Shown piece by piece: positions 51,154-57,317 of a stretch of 57,317 nt of DNA. This stretch comes from an uncultured Deefgea sp. (GTDB lineage Bacteria > Pseudomonadota > Gammaproteobacteria > Burkholderiales > Chitinibacteraceae). Location: NCBI RefSeq assembly GCF_947072475.1, contig NZ_CAMTIA010000018.1:1-57317 (forward strand). Direction: 5' to 3'. The notes under the pieces are model-generated. The model was not told the DNA's origin, did no database searches, and saw nothing but the letters and a program-made list of their open reading frames with translations. The translations under genes and the position numbers were made by a program. The number at the start of each line of letters is the position of its first letter. Positions within the stretch are counted from its first letter, which is position 1.

Positions 51154-52923
51154 ATGACCAAGCTCACCAATCCGACTGAAATCGCCCGTGAAACGCTAAA
51201 GCAACTGGCTGTTCGGCGCATATTGCCTTCGCCAGATCACTACGAAGCGATTTATCACGAAATAGCGCAAACCCCAGACGATGCTCGCCTACACCCAGGA
51301 CTTAAAGAGTTAGTCGCTGCATTTGAGGCGCTACCGATTCAATCCCCGGCGTTAAGTCGGCAAATCAACCAAATTCGCACCTCAATTAGTACCGAAAAAT
51401 GGGGCGAGCTGCCAGAGCAAATATTTCGCATTATCAATAGCCAAAGTGGCCAAACCGAACTGACCAAAACATGGTCTGATTTGATTCGTGAATTGATTTT
51501 ACAGTGGGATTTACGCAATCCAAGCTATACGCCGAGTCGAAAAAAAGATGCACTTGAAAAAGTCTTGCTCAATTTCAAACAAGACAGCAATGTTTTGAAT
51601 GAAAAACTGAGTGGCTTAGTGAACTCTTGGGCGGAAACGGGCGTTGCGGGTATCGGCTCGATGATCGAACCAGCTACTAATGTAGAAAATACCGCCAGCA
51701 GCAGTTCCGACAACCCGGACATGCGTTGGCAAGAATGGCGCGATGCATTTACGCAAGCCTTAGAGTTCGGACTATCGGCACGCTTGCTACATAATCCAGA
51801 CTTACAAGCCGAAACCAGCGCCATCGCCCAAGAAGCCAAGGCGGTAGATAATCCTGCATCCATGGAAAAATGGCTGCCTCGGTTAAGAAAATTTTGGCTC
51901 AAACTTGAATTAGAAAACGATAATGAGCAACGTTTATGCGATGGGCTGATGGGTTTGCTCAGGCTACTGACTGATAATATCGCGTCAATTGTCATTGATG
52001 ATGATTGGGTGCGAGGGCAAATTGCCGTTGTGCAGCACATCATGGCCCAGCCTCTCGATATGCGGGTGATTTATGATGCCGAAATGGGGCTTAAAGAAGT
52101 TTTATTTAAACAAAGTCAGGTAAAGCACAGTTTAGTAGAAGCACAGACCGTACTCAAAACCATGCTGACTTCTTTTATTGATCGACTGGGTGTGATGTCA
52201 GAAAGTACCGACAAATATCACGACAAAATCAATCAATATGCTGAAAAAATTGACTCCGCAAATGATTTAACCAGCATTCGGCATGTCATGGAGGATCTGC
52301 TGCTGGATACTCGAAGCATGCAATTGGACGTACAGCGCTCAAGAGATGATTTATTTAATGCGCGAAAACAAGCCGATGAAGCCCACAGTCGAGTGATTGA
52401 ATTGGAGCAAGAACTCAGCTCGCTCAGCGACAAAGTGCGGTCAGATCAACTCACCGGGGCTTTAAATCGTCGTGGTTTAGAAGAGGCTTACGAAGTAGAG
52501 GCCGCCAGAGCAGTGCGTAATGCCTCTCCCTTGAGCATCGCACTATTAGATATCGACAATTTCAAAAAACTCAATGACACACAAGGCCATGCCGTCGGCG
52601 ATAGAGCCTTGGTGCATTTAGTCCAAGTGGTTAAAGATTTGGTGCGCCCGACCGATAGCGTGGCTCGGTATGGTGGCGAAGAATTTATTGTGCTGATGCC
52701 GGATACGGATTTAGAGGCGGGGGTGCAAGTCATGCAAAGGGTGCAGCGTGAATTGACTCGACGCTTTTTTACGCATAACAATGAAAAGGTATTGATTACC
52801 TTTAGTGCTGGCGTGGCGCTGTTTCATACAGAAGATACTCGTGATGCGGTGATTGAGCGCGCCGATCAAGCAATGTATATCGCAAAAAAATCAGGTAAAA
52901 ACCGGGTAGAAACGATGGACTAA
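51154..52923 (+). CDS. Diguanylate cyclase with GGEEF domain
   Basis: A 589-residue cytoplasmic protein. The first about 410 residues are a helical region of unknown function with coiled-coil segments near the end; the GGDEF domain fills about 425-588. The active site is GGEEF at residues 507-511. RPTD at 498-501, five residues before it, is an intact inhibitory I-site, so the enzyme should make c-di-GMP under product control. No membrane segment or known sensor was seen. It stands alone between two hairpins. Confidence 0.9.
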   Translation: MTKLTNPTEIARETLKQLAVRRILPSPDHYEAIYHEIAQTPDDARLHPGLKELVAAFEALPIQSPALSRQINQIRTSISTEKWGELPEQIFRIINSQSGQTELTKTWSDLIRELILQWDLRNPSYTPSRKKDALEKVLLNFKQDSNVLNEKLSGLVNSWAETGVAGIGSMIEPATNVENTASSSSDNPDMRWQEWRDAFTQALEFGLSARLLHNPDLQAETSAIAQEAKAVDNPASMEKWLPRLRKFWLKLELENDNEQRLCDGLMGLLRLLTDNIASIVIDDDWVRGQIAVVQHIMAQPLDMRVIYDAEMGLKEVLFKQSQVKHSLVEAQTVLKTMLTSFIDRLGVMSESTDKYHDKINQYAEKIDSANDLTSIRHVMEDLLLDTRSMQLDVQRSRDDLFNARKQADEAHSRVIELEQELSSLSDKVRSDQLTGALNRRGLEEAYEVEAARAVRNASPLSIALLDIDNFKKLNDTQGHAVGDRALVHLVQVVKDLVRPTDSVARYGGEEFIVLMPDTDLEAGVQVMQRVQRELTRRFFTHNNEKVLITFSAGVALFHTEDTRDAVIERADQAMYIAKKSGKNRVETMD

Positions 52924-52927
52924 ATAG

Positions 52928-52976
52928 AGGTATTGCTTGCAAGCACTTTAGGATTAAAGCATTGCAAGCAATACCT
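52928..52976. terminator. 15-base perfect inverted repeat between convergent genes
   Basis: AGGTATTGCTTGCAA and TTGCAAGCAATACCT flank a 19-base loop between the convergent cyclase and rfaE1 genes. No T run follows, but the strong stem and place suggest a bidirectional terminator or transcription barrier. Confidence 0.6.
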
Positions 52977-52984
52977 AGAGATAA

Positions 52985-53914
52985 CTAGCTAAATAGCTCT
53001 GCGTGCGTCGCGACGGCCGTTCCTAATTTGGCAACAACAATCCCTGCCGCACGATTTGACCAATCCATAGCTTCAGGTAAATCCAATCCTGCGGCCAACA
53101 TGAGTCCCATCGTAGCAATCACCGTGTCACCGGCACCCGAAACATCAAATACCTCTCGCGCTTGGGTTGGCTTATGCACCACTTGCCCCTCTCGAAATAA
53201 AGTCATCCCCTCTTCACTGCGCGTCACGAGCAAGGCATCTAAGTTAAATTTCGTTCTTAATTGATTCGCTTTGTCGATTAAATCCGCTTCATTACTCCAC
53301 TTACCAGCAACTTGTTTGAATTCACTACGGTTGGGTGTAAGTAGTGTTGCGCCACGATATGCCTCGTACTCATCCCCTTTGGGATCCACTAAGACCGGCT
53401 TATTCATCGCGCGTGCGGCCAAAATCATTTGTTGCACATGGATCAAACTGCCTTTGCCGTAGTCCGACAAAATAACCACATCGCAGTCAAGTAATGAAGC
53501 TTTAAAATCATCGAGTTTGGCCGCTAAAATTTCATGGCTAGGGGTGTTTTCAAAGTCGATACGGAGTAATTGCTGTTGTCTGGCCAATACCCGCAATTTT
53601 ACCGTGGTGGAGATTTCAGCATCCCGGTGCAATATAGTTTCAACTCCTTGCGCAATAAGTAGCCGCTCAAGGCTAGTGCCCGCTTCATCATCCCCAACGA
53701 CCGATAGTAATTTTGCTTTTCCACCTAATGCGACCACATTCCGTGCAACATTCGCCGCCCCCCCCGCACGCTCATCCGTTTTGGTGATCCGAGCGACAGG
53801 GACTGGTGCTTCTGGTGAAATTCGTTCGACATCACCAAACCAGTAACGGTCTAGCATTACATCGCCAACCACGAGCACCTTGGCATGTTTAATTCGTTCA
53901 ATCAACGTTTGCAT
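52985..53914 (-). CDS. rfaE1: D-glycero-beta-D-manno-heptose-7-phosphate kinase
   Basis: A 309-residue PfkB-family sugar kinase, the kinase half of HldE. 'GDVMLDRYWFGDVERISPEAPVPV' at the start and 'DVSGAGDTVIA' with the catalytic aspartate near the end. The adenylyltransferase half is absent, so a separate rfaE2/hldC gene is expected elsewhere. It supplies ADP-heptose for lipopolysaccharide core. Last gene of the leftward cluster. Confidence 0.93.
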   Translation of the reverse strand: MQTLIERIKHAKVLVVGDVMLDRYWFGDVERISPEAPVPVARITKTDERAGGAANVARNVVALGGKAKLLSVVGDDEAGTSLERLLIAQGVETILHRDAEISTTVKLRVLARQQQLLRIDFENTPSHEILAAKLDDFKASLLDCDVVILSDYGKGSLIHVQQMILAARAMNKPVLVDPKGDEYEAYRGATLLTPNRSEFKQVAGKWSNEADLIDKANQLRTKFNLDALLVTRSEEGMTLFREGQVVHKPTQAREVFDVSGAGDTVIATMGLMLAAGLDLPEAMDWSNRAAGIVVAKLGTAVATHAELFS

Positions 53915-53917
53915 GAC

Positions 53918-54610
53918 TTACACCAACTCTGCGTTAATTTGCTGCAAAGTTAAAATCGGATCGATACTTTGGGTGATTGGTCGGCCAATGACTAGATAAT
54001 CTGAGCCAGCTTGCATCGCTGATTTTGGTGTCATGATCCGTGTTTGGTCATTACTATCACTACCCACAGGACGTATGCCGGGCGTAATAAGCTTAAAGTC
54101 TGCGCCACAAATTTGCTTTAGTTGGCTGGCTTCTTGTGCCGAACAAACCACACCATCTAGACCACATGATTGTGCTAACTTAGCCAGTCGTTCAACTTGT
54201 ATTGCAGGCGCAGGCAAACCCATTTCAGCCAATTCTTCTGCACCCATGCTGGTTAAAACAGTGACGGCGATTAACAGCGGTCGATGTGGTAGCGCTTCAA
54301 GTGCATCTTTTGTCGTTTCTAGCATTTTACGACCACCAGATGCATGTACATTGACCATCCATACACCCAAACTTGCCGCAACTTTACACGCCTGAGCTAC
54401 TGTGTGTGGAATGTCGTGAAATTTCAAATCTAAAAATACATCAAACCCACGAGCAACCAGCTGCTCAACCAAGGCTGGCCCCGATGCGGTAAACAACTCT
54501 TTACCGACTTTTAGCCGGCATAAGCTTGGATTGACGCGATCAGCAAAAGCTAAGGCTGCAGCAGCACTTGAAAAATCGAGAGCGACAATAACGCGTGGAT
54601 CAAAATTCAT
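53918..54610 (-). CDS. pyrF: Orotidine-5'-phosphate decarboxylase
   Basis: A 230-residue TIM-barrel enzyme of the last step of UMP synthesis. The catalytic lysine is in '[15 protein letters not shown]', and 'TPGIRP' is the phosphate-binding loop. ATG 54610 gives [13 protein letters not shown]; the longer frame adds five residues only. It sits 3 bases before rfaE1 and 47 bases after lapB. Confidence 0.96.
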   Translation of the reverse strand: MNFDPRVIVALDFSSAAAALAFADRVNPSLCRLKVGKELFTASGPALVEQLVARGFDVFLDLKFHDIPHTVAQACKVAASLGVWMVNVHASGGRKMLETTKDALEALPHRPLLIAVTVLTSMGAEELAEMGLPAPAIQVERLAKLAQSCGLDGVVCSAQEASQLKQICGADFKLITPGIRPVGSDSNDQTRIMTPKSAMQAGSDYLVIGRPITQSIDPILTLQQINAELV

Positions 54611-54657
54611 AATTATTCCTATCAAGCTATATATCTAATAAGTATTACTGCCATCAA

Positions 54658-55830
54658 TTACACCACTGAACGACTTTTCCCTCGAACGGGAGCATATGTT
54701 TCCCACTGGTTGCAGCCCGGACAATGCCAGAAAAATTGACGGGTTTTAAAACCACATTCACTGCAGTAATACATGCTGTAACTACGGGTATTGTCGTGCA
54801 GTAGCTTACCGATGACTTCCAGCTCAGACTTTTGATCCGCAGGCGCGACCAACAAATGAGCATCTAATAATTTTTTTAGCCCAGGCATACTTGGATGTTC
54901 ACGCAAGCGTTCGCGAACAAAATCATAGGCAGCATCAATGCCTGTAGTCGCTAATAATTGTTCATAGATCAGATCGACGACATCTAGTTCTGGATACTGC
55001 TGAACATAGCGAATTAATAATGCAATGCCATCATCAAGTTGATTTTTGCTGTGATAGGCTGAAATAAGATGTCTTGCTGCGAGCGCTAAATAATGAATAT
55101 CTTGGGCTGGCATTTTAAGCCAATGCTCAATTGCATCATCTGGCCGCGCTTCTGATAGCGCAATTTCACCCAACATTAAGCGCGCACGAGCGCTATGTCG
55201 ATGCTCTTTCAATGCAAGATTGAGCTCGTTAATCGCTTTCTCATTTTGATTTCGAATTAAGCTTTCTGTTGCCAGTTCACAATAAAATTGGGCAATTTCA
55301 TGCTGAAAACTATTACTTTCATCTCGGAGTAACTCCGCTGTTGCAATGGCTTTTTGCCACTCATGCTCTTGCTGATAAATCGCTAATAATTCTATCCGTG
55401 CTAAACGCGCAGAATCTGTATTTGATAAGTCATGTAGGATTTTTTCTGCCCGATCAAATAATCCAGATTTAATAAAATCAATCGCTAAATCAAGTTGCGA
55501 TTGCTGTCTTTGTGATGCACTTAAATCGCGACGAGATAATATTTTTTGGTGCATGCGAATTGCACGCTCAAGCTCCCCTCGACGACGAAATAACTGCCCT
55601 AATGTAACTTGGAGTTCAATTGTTTCTGAATGATTCTTTGCTATCTCTATATAGATATCAATTGCTTTATTCATTTCTCCTGCTAATAAATGATTAACCG
55701 CTTTGAAATAAGCGATCGGCAAAGAATGACTTTCGGCAATAACGTGCTTAATGTCGACGCGAGCGGCCAACCAACCCGCACCAAAGAAAATAGGTAGGAT
55801 GGCTAGCCACCAGAATTGGATTTCAATCAT
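54658..55830 (-). CDS. lapB: Lipopolysaccharide assembly protein LapB (YciM)
   Basis: A 390-residue inner-membrane protein: one N-terminal helix, about nine tetratricopeptide repeats, and a C-terminal rubredoxin-like zinc site ('CSECG' and 'CPGC'). LapB helps FtsH degrade LpxC and so sets lipopolysaccharide levels. It follows lapA by 18 bases. The pairing with rfaE1 and lapA gives a lipopolysaccharide theme. Confidence 0.94.
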   Translation of the reverse strand: MIEIQFWWLAILPIFFGAGWLAARVDIKHVIAESHSLPIAYFKAVNHLLAGEMNKAIDIYIEIAKNHSETIELQVTLGQLFRRRGELERAIRMHQKILSRRDLSASQRQQSQLDLAIDFIKSGLFDRAEKILHDLSNTDSARLARIELLAIYQQEHEWQKAIATAELLRDESNSFQHEIAQFYCELATESLIRNQNEKAINELNLALKEHRHSARARLMLGEIALSEARPDDAIEHWLKMPAQDIHYLALAARHLISAYHSKNQLDDGIALLIRYVQQYPELDVVDLIYEQLLATTGIDAAYDFVRERLREHPSMPGLKKLLDAHLLVAPADQKSELEVIGKLLHDNTRSYSMYYCSECGFKTRQFFWHCPGCNQWETYAPVRGKSRSVV

Positions 55831-55848
55831 TTATAAACGCTTTAAAAA

Positions 55849-56154
55849 TTAAAGGGCATCACGTGGAGGTTCAATTGCAACTGAAGGAGCTACGGCAGCA
55901 ATATCATTAATGGGTTGGCGTTTTTCTTTACGCAAAGCAACTAACTCGCGTCGTAACCGAACAACCTGACCTAGGCTGGCTAAAAGACCAATTGCAGCGC
56001 CAGAAACAAAAAAAACCAATAAAATCAATGCCAGTGGCGCATGCCAAGTATAATTAAAGAAAAAATTCAATGTCACTGGATTTGCATTATGCATTGCAAA
56101 ACCAAATAGCATAACAAAGGCTGTAAATTTAACTGCCCAAAATAAATATCGCAT
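55849..56154 (-). CDS. lapA: Lipopolysaccharide assembly protein LapA domain protein
   Basis: A 101-residue protein with two membrane helices (about 6-22 and 38-60) and a cytoplasmic tail with a basic coiled segment ('RLRRELVALRKEKR'). It is the usual partner encoded next to LapB. Confidence 0.9.
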   Translation of the reverse strand: MRYLFWAVKFTAFVMLFGFAMHNANPVTLNFFFNYTWHAPLALILLVFFVSGAAIGLLASLGQVVRLRRELVALRKEKRQPINDIAAVAPSVAIEPPRDAL

Positions 56155-56223
56155 TATATTAAACCTCCAGTTTTTGATATTGTAGCTTAATTACGCTTTG
56201 TTTTTTTGGTTTAAGTACCTAAC

Positions 56224-56256
56224 AAAAAGGCGACACTCGAAAGTGTCGCCTTTTTT
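56224..56256 (-). terminator. Intrinsic terminator after ihfB
   Basis: A 14-base stem (GGCGACACT with AGTGTCGCC inside A/T runs) that reads as a UUCG tetraloop on the minus strand, 21 bases after the ihfB stop. lapA must therefore have its own promoter or read through. Confidence 0.92.
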
Positions 56257-56276
56257 AGGTCGCAATGAATTAGGAA

Positions 56277-56561
56277 TTACGCATCAATATCAACACGTTC
56301 TCGTAATTCTTTGCCCGCTTTAAAGTGTGGAACAAATTTTTCCGGAACGGACACTTTGGTGCCCGACTTTGGATTTCGTCCAGTCCTTGGCGGGCGATAG
56401 TTCAGGTCAAAGCTGCCAAATCCACGAATTTCGATACGTTGGCCTTGCGAAAGGCTGCGTGCCATCGCATCAAGTATCGTTTTTACGGCTAACTCTGCGT
56501 CTTTTGCTACCAACTGCGGATAACGAGCAGCAAGTTTCGCAATGAGTTCTGATTTGGTCAT
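56277..56561 (-). CDS. ihfB: Integration host factor beta subunit
   Basis: A 94-residue HU/IHF-family protein. '[25 protein letters not shown]' is the DNA-bending arm with its proline. It forms IHF with the alpha subunit and bends DNA. It lies 14 bases after rpsA, the common rpsA-ihfB order. Confidence 0.96.
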   Translation of the reverse strand: MTKSELIAKLAARYPQLVAKDAELAVKTILDAMARSLSQGQRIEIRGFGSFDLNYRPPRTGRNPKSGTKVSVPEKFVPHFKAGKELRERVDIDA

Positions 56562-56575
56562 TCTAGCAAATACCC

Positions 56576-57317
56576 TTACTCAGCAGAGCCTGACAATTTT
56601 GCTTTCAACAATGCGCCAAGACTCGTCATGCCGGCACTGTCATCAGCTGCCGAAATTTTGCTCATTGCTTCGCTTTGCTCGGCTTGATCTTTCGCTTTGA
56701 TCGACAAGTTGATCGAACGGTTTTTGCGGTCAACATTAATGATGACAGCTTCAACTTCGTCGCCTTCTTTTAGAACAGTGCGGATATCTTCAACACGGTC
56801 ACGCGAAACTTCAGTCGAGCGCAAGTAGCCTTCTACATCATCCGACAAGGCAATTGTTGCGCCTTTAGCGTCGAGTGATTTAACAGTGCCCTTAACGATC
56901 GCGCCTTTGTCAGACGTAGAAACGTAGTTGTTGAATGGATCACCTTCCATTTGTTTGATGCCGAGGCTGATGCGCTCTTTTTCAACATCAATAGAAAGAA
57001 CCATTGCTTCAACTTCGTCGCCTTTCTTGAAGTTGCGAACTGCTTCTTCACCAGCAACGTGCCAAGACAAGTCAGACAAGTGAACCAGACCGTCGATACC
57101 GCCAGCCAAGCCAACAAACACACCGAAGTCAGTGATCGATTTGATCGCGCCTTTGAGTTTGTCGCCTTTCTTGAAGTTTTCTGCGAAATCATCCCATGGA
57201 TTAGCCATGCATTGTTTCATGCCGAGGCTGATACGACGTTTGTCTTCGTCGATATCCAAGATCATCACTTCAACTTCATCACCTAAAGAAACAACTTTAG
57301 ATGGGTGAACGTTCTTG
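56576..57317 (-). CDS. rpsA: 30S ribosomal protein S1 (C-terminal part, cut by window end)
   Basis: About 247 residues of the C-terminal S1 repeats; the frame is open to the end of the window. Repeats such as '[30 protein letters not shown]' and '[22 protein letters not shown]' are typical. S1 binds mRNA on the small ribosomal subunit. The start lies outside. Confidence 0.97.
   Translation of the reverse strand, partial: KNVHPSKVVSLGDEVEVMILDIDEDKRRISLGMKQCMANPWDDFAENFKKGDKLKGAIKSITDFGVFVGLAGGIDGLVHLSDLSWHVAGEEAVRNFKKGDEVEAMVLSIDVEKERISLGIKQMEGDPFNNYVSTSDKGAIVKGTVKSLDAKGATIALSDDVEGYLRSTEVSRDRVEDIRTVLKEGDEVEAVIINVDRKNRSINLSIKAKDQAEQSEAMSKISAADDSAGMTSLGALLKAKLSGSAE

Noticed and set aside
1-57317. 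CRISPR arrays, tRNA or rRNA genes
   Set aside because: No regularly spaced repeats and no tRNA- or rRNA-like sequence was recognised by eye on either strand; a tRNA scan would be the decisive check.

Overview
The window is a stretch of Gram-negative, betaproteobacterial chromosome carrying one integrated filamentous phage. The lipoprotein and outer-membrane machinery (bamC, lolC/lolD, lapA/lapB, heptose kinase), the surE-pcm-nlpD-rpoS and ribF-ileS-lspA-ispH blocks, a phasin and the tyrS-M23 peptidase-anmK neighbourhood fit Neisseriales, perhaps a Chitinibacteraceae-like genus. The genus is an inference; no rRNA or tRNA gene is visible here to support it.

Layout. 1-2954: tail of a HDOD/GAF-type protein, a phasin, and dapA-bamC on the minus strand. 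2955-5509: a long palindrome-rich leader and a NagE-like N-acetylglucosamine PTS permease. Its EIICB and EIIA parts lie in two frames joined at an A-AAA-AAG slippery heptamer. 5613-16017: prolyl oligopeptidase, DUF2164 protein, M23 peptidase with anmK, two methyltransferase-like genes, tyrS and lolC-lolD. 16039-18675: adhE.

18904-26662: a roughly 7.7-kb inovirus prophage. It is bounded on the left by a near-canonical dif site and on the right by a dif-like site, so integration was probably by the host XerC/XerD recombinases; no phage integrase is present. The order is a leftward membrane-anchored HTH repressor, an operator array with a promoter, then rightward early genes, Rep (gene II/X type), small coat proteins, a pIII-like adsorption protein, a pVI-like protein, Zot (pI) and two small accessory genes, ending in a hairpin-rich noncoding region. 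The left attachment core lies inside the 3' end of the repressor gene, so the repressor tail should differ between the integrated and circular forms. The presence of dif places this locus at or near the replication terminus.

26778-37965: a chromosomal gene related to two phage accessory genes, rlmG, a YbfE-like DNA-binding protein, dusC, lexA, queF, msrA, dapC-dapD, and surE-pcm-nlpD-rpoS. lexA and the YbfE-like gene share a GAAC-N4-GTTC type box at the same place in their promoters. 38023-57317: EamA transporter, Rieske oxygenase, acnB, rmuC, an isolated flgA, ribF-ileS-lspA-ispH, a diguanylate cyclase with an inhibitory site, and the leftward rpsA-ihfB-lapA-lapB-pyrF-rfaE1 cluster, with rpsA cut by the window end.

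The strongest leads are the repressor gene that spans the dif/att core, the apparent -1 frameshift joining the two halves of the NagE permease, the phage cargo related to the gene beside the insertion site, and the non-enterobacterial LexA box shared by two promoters.
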